Shown: positions 54,522 through 63,302, counted from the first letter of the stretch. The stretch is DNA of 64,000 nucleotides from Sphingomonas echinoides ATCC 14820 (GCF_000241465.1 NZ_JH584235.1:1441792-1505791), one strand, 5' to 3'. Notes: generated by a model from the sequence alone, not told the origin. Program-made: numbers and translations.

Positions 54522-56161
54522 ACGGTCTCCTTGGCCGATCGTTCGGCGAGCAGGGCATGGATTTGGGCGACGACGGCAGCGCCCTCGCCAACGGCAGCCG
54601 CGACGCGCTTGGTCGATCCACCGCGCACATCGCCAATCGCGAACACACCCGGCAAGCTCGTTTCGAGCGAGCGAGCGCCTTGCCCCGTGATGACGAAGCC
54701 TTTGTCGTCCAAATCGACGCACCCCTGCAGCCAGCCGGTATTGGGATCAGCACCGATGAACAGAAACAGGTGCCGCAGCGCGAGACGACAGGTTGCGCCG
54801 TCCGCGCGGTTGCGAAAATCGGCCGACGCCAAGCCTGTTACCGGATCGCCGTCCAGCGCGACCACTTCGCTGCCGACGTGGATATCGACATTGGGCAACG
54901 CCGCGATCCGGTCGATCAGATATTGCGACATGGTTTCGCTCAAGGCGCGGCGGACGAACAGATGCAGGCGCTGCACCTGCGGCGCGAGGAAGACGATCGC
55001 CTGCCCCGCCGAATTGCCGCCCCCGACCAATGCCACCTCTTCTCCGGCGCACAGCCGCGCCTCGATCGGGGATGCCCAGTAAGAGATGCCGCGCCCTTCA
55101 AACTCGGCGAGATTGGCGATGTCGGGCCGACGATAGCGCGCGCCCGATGCCACCACGATCGTGCGGGCCAACAGCCGCTGCCCCCCGGCCAGTTCCAGCG
55201 CCATCCGGTCGGCGGTGCAATCGAGCGTTGTCACCTCCAGCGGCACCGCAATCTCCGCGCCGAACTTGAGCGCCTGATTATAGGCCCGCCCGGCCAGCGC
55301 CTGCCCGGAAATACCGGTTGGGAAACCCAGATAATTCTCGATCCGCGACGACGCTCCCGCTTGTCCGCCCATCGCACGTTCATCGAGCACGATCACCGAC
55401 AGGCCTTCGGACGCGGCATAGACCGATGCCGCCAGCCCGGCGGGCCCCGCCCCCACGATCACCACATCATACATCCGCGCAGGGTCGAGCGTCGGCGTCA
55501 TCCCGAGGCACGTCGCCAGTTGCAATTGGCTCGGTCGACGCAGCACTTCGCCGCTTGGACAGACGACCAACGGCAATTCCTCAGGCGACACGCCGATCCG
55601 CTCGACCAGCGCCTTGCCCTCGGCGTCCGCCGCCGCATCCAGCACCTGGTTGGGATAACCGCTGCGCGTCAGGAAACCCTGCAGCCGCACGACCTCCGCG
55701 CTGTTCGGCACGCCAATCAGGATGGTTCCAGCCCCGCCTTCCTCGATCAGCGCGACGCGCCGGAGGATCAGCGCACGCATCACAATCTCGCCGACGTCGG
55801 CCGACCCGACCATCAAGGCGCGTAGATGCGGCGGATCGAACGGCAATGCGGTACAGCCCTCCGGCCCGGCATGCCCTGCCGCGATCGACCCGCGCCCGGC
55901 CAGTTGATTGACCTCGCCGGTAAACTGGCCGGCCAGATGCGTCGTGACGGGAGCCTCATGGCTCAGGCCGTCGCGTCGCACGATCTCGATCGACCCTTCC
56001 AGCACGAGCCAGGCCGGAGCATCCTGCTGCCCGATGGCGTAGACGGTTTCGCCGGGCGCGAAGTGCCGTTCCGCGCCACTGGCAAAGCGCTTCGCCGTCG
56101 CGATCTGGGCCGCGTTCAGCACCGGAAACATCTGGTGGCCGCGTGTATCGGGGGTACTCAT
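54518..56161 (-). CDS. Thioredoxin-reductase-like flavoprotein with N-terminal cNMP-binding domain
   Basis: A 547-residue fusion. Residues about 10-120: cyclic-nucleotide-binding beta roll (VYAIGQQDAPAWLVLEGSIEIV). Residues about 125-215: thioredoxin-like segment (LIGVPNSAEVVRLQGFLTRSGYP). From about 230: FAD/NAD folds of thioredoxin reductase (YDVVIVGAGPAGLAASVYAA, VALVGGGNSAGQAIVFLA, VFAIGDVRGGSTKRVAAAVGEGA). The redox C-x2-C of true thioredoxin reductases is replaced by ISYWASPIEARLC, so it cannot reduce thioredoxin in the usual way. Together with the coupled UBP finger it may form a redox sensor or a specialised reductase. Start at ATG 56161, upstream in-frame residues are not coding-like. 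Confidence 0.88.
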   Translation of the reverse strand: MSTPDTRGHQMFPVLNAAQIATAKRFASGAERHFAPGETVYAIGQQDAPAWLVLEGSIEIVRRDGLSHEAPVTTHLAGQFTGEVNQLAGRGSIAAGHAGPEGCTALPFDPPHLRALMVGSADVGEIVMRALILRRVALIEEGGAGTILIGVPNSAEVVRLQGFLTRSGYPNQVLDAAADAEGKALVERIGVSPEELPLVVCPSGEVLRRPSQLQLATCLGMTPTLDPARMYDVVIVGAGPAGLAASVYAASEGLSVIVLDERAMGGQAGASSRIENYLGFPTGISGQALAGRAYNQALKFGAEIAVPLEVTTLDCTADRMALELAGGQRLLARTIVVASGARYRRPDIANLAEFEGRGISYWASPIEARLCAGEEVALVGGGNSAGQAIVFLAPQVQRLHLFVRRALSETMSQYLIDRIAALPNVDIHVGSEVVALDGDPVTGLASADFRNRADGATCRLALRHLFLFIGADPNTGWLQGCVDLDDKGFVITGQGARSLETSLPGVFAIGDVRGGSTKRVAAAVGEGAAVVAQIHALLAERSAKETV

Positions 56162-56318
56162 CGCTTCCGCTCTCCAACCGTCGAGACGACAATAACGCGT
56201 GAAACCAGCGGAGGAGACGATATTCGTCGCCAACTATACCAAGATATAAGCTCGGCAACCAATGTGGACTGAGGTGCGTACGACCGATAGTACAGGGCTG
56301 ATATAGAAAGGCTGTTCC

Positions 56319-56993
56319 GTGCCGATTTTTCCCGACGACGTGTTTACCGAGCCGACCGACGTCGATCCCGACACGCTCGCCAATCTCGGACCGCTGCGGC
56401 GACTGGCGGGGACCTGGGAAGCCCGCAAGGGTGTGGATCTCAACCCCAAAGCGGAGGGGCCCGAACGGCGCGTTTATATCGAGCGGATCGTGCTCGATCC
56501 AATCGACCCGCAGGCCAATGGCCCGCAGCTTTTCTATGGCCTGCGCTATCACATCCACATCACCACCGAAGAGGAAGACATCACCTTCCACGATCAGGTC
56601 GGTTATTGGCTTTGGGAGCCCACGACCGGGCTGGTGCTCCAGACCGTCGCCATTCCGCGTGGCCAGGTTGCGATTGCCTCGGGCGAGGCTGCCCCGGACG
56701 CTGACCGCATCGTGCTGAAGGCCGAGCGCGGACAGACCGAATATGGCATCTGCTCGACCGCGTTCCTGGAATATGCGTTTCGCACCGACAGCTACCAGAT
56801 CGAGGTCGTGTTCAATCCTGACGGATCCTGGAGTTATACGACGGATACGGTGTTGACCGTCCACGGTCGGACGGAACCGTTCGCCCATCGCGACCAGAAC
56901 ACGCTGCTCAAGATCCGCGACGCCGAACCCAATCCGCTGGCGCGCATCCTCGCCGCGCGCGCGGCCGCCGCAACGGCGAGCCCAGCGGCCTAG
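56319..56993 (+). CDS. Nitrobindin-like heme-binding beta-barrel protein (FABP-like, THAP4 C-terminal family)
   Basis: A 224-residue beta-barrel protein. The N-terminal part LGPLRRLAGTWEARKGVDLNP holds a variant of the GTW-x-G-x-G motif of nitrobindins, and the C-terminal PFAHRDQNTLLKI has the histidine expected as heme ligand. In the family these bind ferric heme and NO or peroxynitrite. The start is GTG 56319 with AAAGG 7 bases upstream. Divergent from the cNMP/TrxR-like gene. An Ala-rich tail ends the protein. Confidence 0.82.
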   Translation: MPIFPDDVFTEPTDVDPDTLANLGPLRRLAGTWEARKGVDLNPKAEGPERRVYIERIVLDPIDPQANGPQLFYGLRYHIHITTEEEDITFHDQVGYWLWEPTTGLVLQTVAIPRGQVAIASGEAAPDADRIVLKAERGQTEYGICSTAFLEYAFRTDSYQIEVVFNPDGSWSYTTDTVLTVHGRTEPFAHRDQNTLLKIRDAEPNPLARILAARAAAATASPAA

Positions 56994-57015
56994 CGCGCGG
57001 CGGCGGCCGCTCCCC

Positions 57016-57714
57016 TCACCCGCGCAGCCACGACAGCACGAACGGCCGCAGCCCCGGCGTGGTGCCATTGGGGGTCTTGATGTCGATGTCCTGCCGGTTG
57101 AACTGGCGGTACAGCACCACGCTCAGCACGGCGGCGTAGAAGCACCACACCGAGGCGAAGGCATAGCCCTTCACCAGATGCACGATCGTCAGCCCGATCA
57201 CGTTGAGCGCGCCATAGCTGCGCACCACGCGGTGCGATGACAGCAGCAACGCCCCACACGTTGCCAGAATGTAGAGCAAAGACACCCACAATTGGCTGGT
57301 GATCGGGTTGGTATAGCGGATCGAATGCTGCTCGATCACGGCGCACGTCGGCGCAACCACCAGCCCGGTCATGTCCCACGCAAACACCAGCGCGCCGACC
57401 GCCACAGTGCCGAGAATGGCGATGCGCCGCCACCCCGGCGGCTCCAGCAGCAGCACCGCAAGCGGCATCAACAGCGGCAAGATGCCGATCGCATAGAGCG
57501 TGAACAGGAACACCGTGTGATCCAGCGCATAGGGCCCCAGCCGCCCCTCCAGCGCGAGCCACACCATGCCTTCGGAAAACTGATGCGCGGCAAAGAGCAG
57601 CGGCACGCAGGCGAACAGCAGCGCGCGGGGTTCACGCACATGGCGCAGCGTCGCTACCCCGACCGTCGCCAGCACGGCCGAGGCGGTGAAGCTGGCGGTC
57701 GCGGAAAAGCACAT
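57016..57714 (-). CDS. DUF6629-type membrane protein
   Basis: A 232-residue protein with about seven hydrophobic helices and the hallmark start MCFSATASFTASAVLA. Further helices: ALLFACVPLLFAAHQFSEGMVWLAL, LLMPLAVLLLEPPGW and GLTIVHLVKGYAFASVWCFYAA. A Cys near the N-terminus and HQFSEG resemble the rest of the family, whose function is unknown. Convergent with the nitrobindin-like gene. Confidence 0.75.
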   Translation of the reverse strand: MCFSATASFTASAVLATVGVATLRHVREPRALLFACVPLLFAAHQFSEGMVWLALEGRLGPYALDHTVFLFTLYAIGILPLLMPLAVLLLEPPGWRRIAILGTVAVGALVFAWDMTGLVVAPTCAVIEQHSIRYTNPITSQLWVSLLYILATCGALLLSSHRVVRSYGALNVIGLTIVHLVKGYAFASVWCFYAAVLSVVLYRQFNRQDIDIKTPNGTTPGLRPFVLSWLRG

Positions 57715-57787
57715 GCGCGGGTCTTTCAAAAACAGCGATATCCCCGGTGTGCCGGGGATGACCACCTATGACCAGCGCCAAGTTGCG

Positions 57788-57809
57788 GGGGAGCGCCGGA
57801 GCCCTCCCC
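57788..57809 (-). terminator. Probable dxs terminator
   Basis: GGGGAG (57788-57793) and CTCCCC (57804-57809) form a 6-bp stem with a 10-base loop, seven bases after the dxs stop on the minus strand. No U-tract, so only a weak call. Confidence 0.4.
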
Positions 57810-57815
57810 TGAACC

Positions 57816-59741
57816 TCAAGCCCGCGCGCCCTCGACCACCACGCTCGAATTGTGCCGCAGCGCCTTCAGCACCGTCTCGACGATCGCATCGGCGTCGAGC
57901 CCGGCCTGGGCATATTGCACTTCGGGCTTGTCCTGGTCCTGGAACAGATCGGGCAGGCGCATCGTGCGCAGCTTGAGGCCGGCGTCGATCAGGCCCGCGT
58001 CGCTGGCAAAGGTCAGCACATGAGCGCCGAGCCCGCCGACCGAGGCTTCCTCGATCGTCACCGCCACTTCATGCGTGGTCAGCAACTTGCGGATCAACTC
58101 CTCGTCGAGCGGCTTGGCGAAGCGCAGATCGGCGACGGTGGTCGACAGCCCCTTGGCCTCCAGCGCCTCGGCGGCGCGCAGCGCCTCGCCCAGCCGGGTG
58201 CCGAGCGACAGGATCGCGACCTTGTGCCCCTGCCGCACGATGCGGCCCTTGCCGATTTCGAGCTGCTGCGGAACCTCGGGCAGCGCCACGCCGGTGCCGT
58301 TGCCGCGCGGATAGCGCAAAGCGATCGGCCCGCTGTCATGCAGTACGGCGGTGTGCGTCATGTGCACCAGTTCGGCTTCGTCGGCCGGGGCCATCACCAC
58401 CATATTGGGCAGCGACGCCATATAGGTCACGTCGAACGACCCGGCATGCGTCGCGCCATCGGCCCCGACCAGCCCGGCGCGATCGATCGCGAAGCGCACC
58501 GGCAAATTCTGGATGCACACGTCGTGGACGACCTGGTCATAGGCGCGCTGCAGGAAGGTCGAATAGATCGCGCAAAACGGCCGCATCCCCTGCGCGGCAA
58601 GGCCGGCGGCAAAGGTGACGGCGTGCTGCTCGGCAATGCCGACGTCGAAGAAGCGTTCCGGGTGCGCCTTGGAGAAGCCGTCAAGCCCGGTGCCCGAGGG
58701 CATCGCCGCGGTGATCGCGCAGATCAGCGGATCGGTCTCGGCTTCCTTGCTCAGCTGGGCGCCGAACACATTCTGATATTGCGGCGGTCCCGGCGGGGCC
58801 TTTGCCTGCGCACCGGTGATGACGTCGAACTTCTGGACGCCGTGATATTTGTCGGCTGCGGCCTCGGCCGGCGCGTAGCCCTTGCCCTTCTTGGTCACGA
58901 CATGGACGAGGATCGGCCCTTCCTCGGCATCGCGCACATTTTCGAGCACGGGGATGAGCTGGTCGAGATTGTGGCCGTCGATCGGGCCGACATAATAGAA
59001 GCCCAATTCCTCGAACAGCGTGCCGCCCATCGCCATGCCGCGCGCGAATTCCTCGGTCTTGCGCATGCCAGTGGCGATCGGCTTGGGCAGCCGCTTGGCG
59101 AGCTTTCGCGCCAGATCGCGGAAGCCGAGAAACTCGCGGCTCGACACGATCCGGCTGAGATAGGCCGACAGCCCGCCGACCGGCGGCGCGATCGACATGT
59201 CATTGTCGTTGAGGATGACGACCAGCCGGTTGCCCGCCTGGGCGGCATTGTTCATCGCCTCATAGGCCATGCCCGCCGACATCGCGCCGTCGCCGATGAC
59301 CGCAATACCCTTGCCGGGCTTGCCCGCAATCTTGTTGGCGACCGCAAAGCCGAGCGAGGCCGAGATCGAGGTCGAGCTGTGCGCCGCGCCGAACGGATCA
59401 TATTCGCTCTCGCTGCGCTTGGTGAAGCCCGACAGGCCACCACCCATGCGCAGCGTGCGGATGCGGTCGCGGCGACCGGTGAGGATCTTGTGCGGGTAGC
59501 ATTGGTGGCCAACGTCCCACACGAGTCGGTCATTGGGCGTGTCGAAAACATAGTGAATCGCAACCGTCAGCTCGACCACGCCGAGCCCGGAACCAAGGTG
59601 GCCACCGGTCACCCCGACCGCGGCAATCGTCTCCTGGCGGAGTTCGTCGGCAAGCTGGCGGAGCTGGGTGGGAGCAAGCGCCCGGAGATCGGCAGGATAA
59701 TGGACCGTATCGAGCAACGGCGTTTGGAGAGCGTCAACCAT
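57816..59741 (-). CDS. dxs: 1-deoxy-D-xylulose-5-phosphate synthase
   Basis: First enzyme of the MEP isoprenoid pathway, 641 residues, normal length. Joins pyruvate and glyceraldehyde-3-phosphate using thiamine diphosphate. Features: [35 protein letters not shown], the TPP motif [17 protein letters not shown] with N-DNDMSI further on, the transketolase segment [20 protein letters not shown], and a C-terminal domain with [15 protein letters not shown]. It stands alone here; neither ispA nor xseB is next to it. The product also feeds thiamine and pyridoxal synthesis. Confidence 0.96.
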   Translation of the reverse strand: MVDALQTPLLDTVHYPADLRALAPTQLRQLADELRQETIAAVGVTGGHLGSGLGVVELTVAIHYVFDTPNDRLVWDVGHQCYPHKILTGRRDRIRTLRMGGGLSGFTKRSESEYDPFGAAHSSTSISASLGFAVANKIAGKPGKGIAVIGDGAMSAGMAYEAMNNAAQAGNRLVVILNDNDMSIAPPVGGLSAYLSRIVSSREFLGFRDLARKLAKRLPKPIATGMRKTEEFARGMAMGGTLFEELGFYYVGPIDGHNLDQLIPVLENVRDAEEGPILVHVVTKKGKGYAPAEAAADKYHGVQKFDVITGAQAKAPPGPPQYQNVFGAQLSKEAETDPLICAITAAMPSGTGLDGFSKAHPERFFDVGIAEQHAVTFAAGLAAQGMRPFCAIYSTFLQRAYDQVVHDVCIQNLPVRFAIDRAGLVGADGATHAGSFDVTYMASLPNMVVMAPADEAELVHMTHTAVLHDSGPIALRYPRGNGTGVALPEVPQQLEIGKGRIVRQGHKVAILSLGTRLGEALRAAEALEAKGLSTTVADLRFAKPLDEELIRKLLTTHEVAVTIEEASVGGLGAHVLTFASDAGLIDAGLKLRTMRLPDLFQDQDKPEVQYAQAGLDADAIVETVLKALRHNSSVVVEGARA

Positions 59742-59837
59742 CCCCCCAACTTAGCGCCATGGCGGGTTCCTGTCGATTGCCTGGATCGCGCTGCTCCGAT
59801 TCTTGACGAGCGATGCATCCGCGCATCACAGTGCGCC

Positions 59838-60377
59838 ATGCCCGAACTGACGCCCCGCCTCGCCACCGAGGCCGATATTCCCGCGATCCGCGCCGTGATG
59901 GAGCGTGCGATCGATTCGCTGCAGGCCCCCTTCCTGACCCCGGACCAAATCGCCGCGAGCCGCCGGAGCATGGGGCTCGACACGCAATTGATCGCCGATC
60001 GCACCTATTTCGTGGTGACCGATGGGGAGGCGCTCGCCGGGTGCGGCGGCTGGAGCTACCGCGCGACGCTTTATGGTGGTGATGCCAGTGCGATCCGCCG
60101 CGATGCGCGCGTGCTTGATCCCACCGCAGACGCCGCGCGGATTCGGGCGATGTACACCGACCCTGCCTTTGTCCGGCGCGGGGTGGGCCGGATGGTGCTG
60201 GCATTATGTGAGGACGCCGCCCGAGCTGCGGGATTTCGCCGTCTGGAAATGATGGCGACGCTGGGCGGGGAACCGTTGTACCGTGCGTGCGGCTACCGCG
60301 AAATCGAGCGCGTGCCCGCTATGGCGGACACCGATCCGCCGGTGCCGGGGCTCAGGATGGGCAAGGATCTGGCCTGA
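59838..60377 (+). CDS. GNAT-family N-acetyltransferase
   Basis: A 179-residue acyl-CoA transferase. Motif A is MYTDPAFVRRGVGRMVLALCEDAARAAGFRRLEMMAT (acetyl-CoA pyrophosphate loop R-x2-G-x-G as RRGVGR), followed by EPLYRACGYREIE (motif B, Tyr as general acid). The GCGGWSYRATLYGGD segment preceding it is typical of a subgroup found next to various metabolic genes. Substrate unknown. Start ATG 59838 gives the usual N-terminus PRLATEADIPAIRAV. Divergent from dxs. Confidence 0.87.
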   Translation: MPELTPRLATEADIPAIRAVMERAIDSLQAPFLTPDQIAASRRSMGLDTQLIADRTYFVVTDGEALAGCGGWSYRATLYGGDASAIRRDARVLDPTADAARIRAMYTDPAFVRRGVGRMVLALCEDAARAAGFRRLEMMATLGGEPLYRACGYREIERVPAMADTDPPVPGLRMGKDLA

Positions 60378-60383
60378 CCGCGC

Positions 60384-60842
60384 CTAGCCGCAATCCGCGC
60401 ATTTGCCGCGCACTTCGATCACCGGGCGCACCGGCGAAAAACCTGCGGCCTCGGCCGCCGAGCGCACGCCATTGGTGATCCGATCATCATCCAGATGCAC
60501 CGTCTGCCCGCATGTGTCGCACACCAGGAAGATGCAGTCGTGCAGGCAGCCGGGATGGGCATTGGCGATATAGGCGTTGGAGCTTTCCACCCGCCGCGCC
60601 AGATTCTTGCCAACGAACAAATCGAGGATGCGGTACACGCTGTTGGCAGCGACGCGGCGCCCTTCGGCCTTGGAGACCGCCTCGGCGATGTCATAGGCCG
60701 ACGCCGACTTGTCGAACCCGGCCAGCGCGCGAAAGATGTTGGCGCGCATCGCGGTCCATTGCTCGCCCGAGCGTTCGAGCGTCGCCTGCGCCGCGACGGC
60801 AAGATCCGCGCCCTGCGGTTCGGTATGGTGATGCGTTGCCAT
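60384..60842 (-). CDS. zur: Fur-family zinc uptake regulator
   Basis: A Fur-superfamily repressor of 152 residues. Winged helix with ANIFRALAGFDKSASAYDIAEA and VAANSVYRILDLFV; metal sites: His/Cys-rich HPGCLHDCIFLVCDTCG (Cys108-x2-Cys111 structural zinc) and the C-terminal CADCG (Cys148, Cys151). The initial segment MATHHHTEPQ adds histidines. Zur is preferred over Fur and PerR because of the paired C-x2-C motifs and the merC-like neighbour. The ATG at 60842 is 52 bases after the merC stop, in the same direction. A candidate Zur box lies upstream of merC. Confidence 0.87.
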   Translation of the reverse strand: MATHHHTEPQGADLAVAAQATLERSGEQWTAMRANIFRALAGFDKSASAYDIAEAVSKAEGRRVAANSVYRILDLFVGKNLARRVESSNAYIANAHPGCLHDCIFLVCDTCGQTVHLDDDRITNGVRSAAEAAGFSPVRPVIEVRGKCADCG

Positions 60843-60894
60843 GCGGGTCAGATAAGCGTTGTCGACCCAAGCCGCAACGGCGCGACTCAACTGG

Positions 60895-61287
60895 TCAGTT
60901 GGCCGCGCGCCGGTTCAGATCATGGCCGAGCGCGAGAATGGCGACGCCGATCAGCGTCCACACCGTCTCCATGCCCGACCCGTCATGCGGCAGCGAAATC
61001 GCCCCCGCCATCGTGCCAAGCCCAGCCGAACCGACCACTGCCGGGATCATATAGCCATGCGTAAAGATGCCGCGCCCCAGCGCCAGCACGCCAAAGCCGA
61101 TCGCGATCGTCAGGCCCGCCTCATGGAATAACGGGTTGAGCAGCAGCCCGCCCGCCGTCGAGGCGAGCGCGATGAACACCGAACTCGCAATGCAATGCAC
61201 CACGCACAACCCCGACAGGCCGATCGCCATATTGTCGAAGCGCTGTTCGATCCACCGGACGGCGGGAGAAAGGGTCAGAGTCGTCAT
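60895..61287 (-). CDS. MerC-domain membrane protein
   Basis: A 130-residue membrane protein with four predicted helices and the MerC signature Cys28-x3-Cys32 (GLCVVHCIASSVFIAL). MerC proteins were first known from mercury uptake, but most chromosomal copies sit with zinc or copper homeostasis genes. Here it precedes zur, so zinc import or zinc handling is more likely than mercury. Confidence 0.82.
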   Translation of the reverse strand: MTTLTLSPAVRWIEQRFDNMAIGLSGLCVVHCIASSVFIALASTAGGLLLNPLFHEAGLTIAIGFGVLALGRGIFTHGYMIPAVVGSAGLGTMAGAISLPHDGSGMETVWTLIGVAILALGHDLNRRAAN

Positions 61288-61314
61288 CTTGCTGCGCTAT
61301 GTGGCACGCCGCCC

Positions 61315-61332
61315 GTCAAGTTACAACATATC
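61315..61332 (-). promoter_or_regulatory. Candidate Zur box upstream of the MerC-domain gene
   Basis: Read on the minus strand, GATATGTTGTAACTTGAC matches the alphaproteobacterial Zur motif GATATGTTATAACATATC, as I remember it, at 14 of 18 positions. It lies 28-45 bases before the MerC-domain start, where a repressor would overlap the promoter. The left half is almost perfect and the right half is degenerate. Confidence 0.5.
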
Positions 61333-61363
61333 ATCCCCGGGAAATTTTTAGCGGGGATTTTTT
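61333..61363 (+). terminator. Intrinsic-terminator-like hairpin in front of ctaA
   Basis: ATCCCCG (61333-61339) pairs with CGGGGAT (61352-61358) across a 12-base loop, followed by six Ts (61358-61363): a standard plus-strand terminator shape. No plus-strand gene ends nearby; ctaA starts at 61420. It could attenuate the ctaA leader or stop stray transcription. Confidence 0.45.
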
Positions 61364-61419
61364 GGAAGGAGCGTTATTCCGCAATCGACGCGCGGATGAC
61401 GGGCGCGTAAGGCAGACGC

Positions 61420-62457
61420 ATGCTTCAAGCGTCCTCGCTCCCGCAACAGGTCCGCCCGCGCACCCTGTCCAACTGGCTCTTCGGCGTCGCCGCGCTCGTC
61501 GTCGCGATGGTGGTGATCGGCGGCATTACCCGCCTCACCGAATCCGGCCTGTCGATTACGCAGTGGAAACCGATCAGCGGCATCATCCCGCCGCTCAATG
61601 CCGCGCAGTGGCAGGCGGAGTTCGATAACTACAAGAAAATCCCCGAATATCAGCAGCTCCATCGCGGCATGTCGATGGCCGGGTTCCAGGCGATCTTCTT
61701 CTGGGAATATCTGCATCGCTTGCTCGGGCGCGTGGTCGGTGCGGCCTATTTGCTGCCATTGCTGTGGTTCTGGGCGCGCGGCCGCGTGCCGCGCGGCTAT
61801 GTGCCGCGGTTGTTTGCGCTGGTCGCCCTGGTCGCTTTCCAGGGGGCGATCGGCTGGTGGATGGTGTCGTCCGGCCTCGTCAAGCGCACCGACGTCAGCC
61901 ATGTCCGCCTGGCGGTTCATCTCGTCACCGCGCTCACCTTGCTCGCCGGCACGGTCTGGACCGCGCTCGATCTGCGCGCTTTGGCGCAGGACAGTCGCGC
62001 ACGCCCAGCGCGCTTGCGGCCCGTCGCGGTGATCGCGCTGGGCCTGCTGTTCGGGCAAATCCTGTTCGGCGCGTTCACCGCCGGGCTCGATGCGGGGTAT
62101 GCCTTTTCGAGCTGGCCCTTGATGGGCGATGAAATCTTCCCCGCCGCGACTCCGCTGACCGATCCGTTGTGGCGCAATGCCGTGGACAATCCGGTCGTGG
62201 TGCAGTTCATCCACCGCTGGTTCGCCTTCGTGGCGGCGGCAGGGCTCGTCATGCTCGCGCTTCGGGCGATGCGGGCGGGGGCACCGCGCACCGCCACGGT
62301 AGTGATCGGCTTGGTCGCATGTCAGATCGCGCTTGGAATTGCCACCTTGCTGAGCGGCGTCGAGATTGTCGTCGCGGTCGCGCATCAGGCCAATGCCGCG
62401 CTCACCTTGATCGCAGCGACCGCCGCCGCCCATGCCGTAGGCCGACGTTTCGCGTGA
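61420..62457 (+). CDS. ctaA: Heme A synthase (COX15/CtaA)
   Basis: Membrane enzyme of 345 residues that converts heme O to heme A for aa3-type cytochrome oxidase. Eight helices in two halves: IGGITRLTESGLSITQWKPI (first half with the conserved Thr and Glu), then FFWEYLHRLLGRVVG (His ligand), VRLAVHLVTALTLL (His), and in the second half VQFIHRWFAFVAAAG and AVAHQANAALTLIA with the paired histidines. It implies an aa3 oxidase elsewhere in the genome in addition to cbb3. ATG follows AAGG at 8 bases; stop overlaps the next gene (GTGA). Confidence 0.94.
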   Translation: MLQASSLPQQVRPRTLSNWLFGVAALVVAMVVIGGITRLTESGLSITQWKPISGIIPPLNAAQWQAEFDNYKKIPEYQQLHRGMSMAGFQAIFFWEYLHRLLGRVVGAAYLLPLLWFWARGRVPRGYVPRLFALVALVAFQGAIGWWMVSSGLVKRTDVSHVRLAVHLVTALTLLAGTVWTALDLRALAQDSRARPARLRPVAVIALGLLFGQILFGAFTAGLDAGYAFSSWPLMGDEIFPAATPLTDPLWRNAVDNPVVVQFIHRWFAFVAAAGLVMLALRAMRAGAPRTATVVIGLVACQIALGIATLLSGVEIVVAVAHQANAALTLIAATAAAHAVGRRFA

Positions 62458-63302
62458 TACGCTGGCTGGGATTGCTGCCGGTCGCGCTTCTGGCAAGTGC
62501 GGCACAGGCGGCGTTCCAGCCGATCCAGGATCGCCCCTACCGCTACGACTCGGTCGAAACGCGCACCGTTGACGGCGTTGAGCGGCGGTTTCAGTCAACC
62601 CGCACGGTCGTGTTTCACCAGACCGAGCGCGGCTTCAGCGCGATCGTCACGCTGGTAATGGTCGATCAGCAAAACGCCGCAGGCGTTGCGCGCATGTTTG
62701 CAACCGCGACCGCGAGCCTGCTCAACCGCCCGCTGCACTTCACGCTCGCCCCCGATGGAGCGATCAAAGGCGTCGAGGATGCCGACGCCACCATCGCGCA
62801 GATCGCGGCCGCGATCGAGCGGATGGCGATGGGTACGCGCCGCCCCGGTATGTCGAGTGCGCTCGCGGCCCCGCTGCGCGCCATGCCGCCCGAGCGAAAG
62901 GTCGCCATGCTGACATCGATCCTGTCCCCGCTGCTCGCTGGGCCCCTGACCGACCGCCTACCGGGCAAAGTCGCGGTGACGCTGCCCAGTCGCCCACCGC
63001 TGGCTCCCGGAATGGCTCTGTCAGGCACCGAGACCGTGCGCCGGGCCGCAAATGGTGAAGTCACCATCGAGACCGAAGCGGCCGGCCGGGTCGACGCAAC
63101 GCCGCTTGCCAACAACCCTGGCCAATTTGCGGCGGGACCGGTGGCGGCCCCCTCCGTAACGACACACGCCACCCGGACGTTCGACTCCACATCGGGCCTG
63201 CTGGTCGCAAGCAGCGAAGCCACGGACGTGATCGCATCGGACGGCCGCGCATTTCACCGCACGCGCACCGCCACCGTCATAACCGTCACACCGCCCGGCT
63301 GA
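62454..63302 (+). CDS. Hypothetical exported protein coupled to ctaA
   Basis: A 282-residue protein with a signal peptide (LLPVALLASAAQAAF) and a mostly beta-type mature part beginning YRYDSVETRTVDGVERRFQSTRTVVF. No lipobox, membrane segment or cysteine motif. The GTG at 62454 overlaps ctaA by four bases, which suggests synthesis together with heme A synthase, but the protein shows nothing heme-specific. I do not recognise the family. Confidence 0.75.
   Translation: MIRWLGLLPVALLASAAQAAFQPIQDRPYRYDSVETRTVDGVERRFQSTRTVVFHQTERGFSAIVTLVMVDQQNAAGVARMFATATASLLNRPLHFTLAPDGAIKGVEDADATIAQIAAAIERMAMGTRRPGMSSALAAPLRAMPPERKVAMLTSILSPLLAGPLTDRLPGKVAVTLPSRPPLAPGMALSGTETVRRAANGEVTIETEAAGRVDATPLANNPGQFAAGPVAAPSVTTHATRTFDSTSGLLVASSEATDVIASDGRAFHRTRTATVITVTPPG

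Noticed and set aside
54518..56161. Ordinary thioredoxin reductase (trxB)
   Set aside because: The redox C-x2-C motif is absent and a cNMP-binding domain is fused to the N-terminus.
57852..60377. Very long plus-strand open frame (841 codons) opposite dxs and running into the GNAT gene
   Set aside because: It is the antisense shadow of dxs: composition is Arg/His/Gln-rich, no family pattern, and only its last 180 codons (from 59838) are the real acetyltransferase.
60895..61287. Mercury resistance (mer) operon
   Set aside because: Only a MerC-domain protein is present; no merR, merT, merP or merA, and the neighbour is zur.
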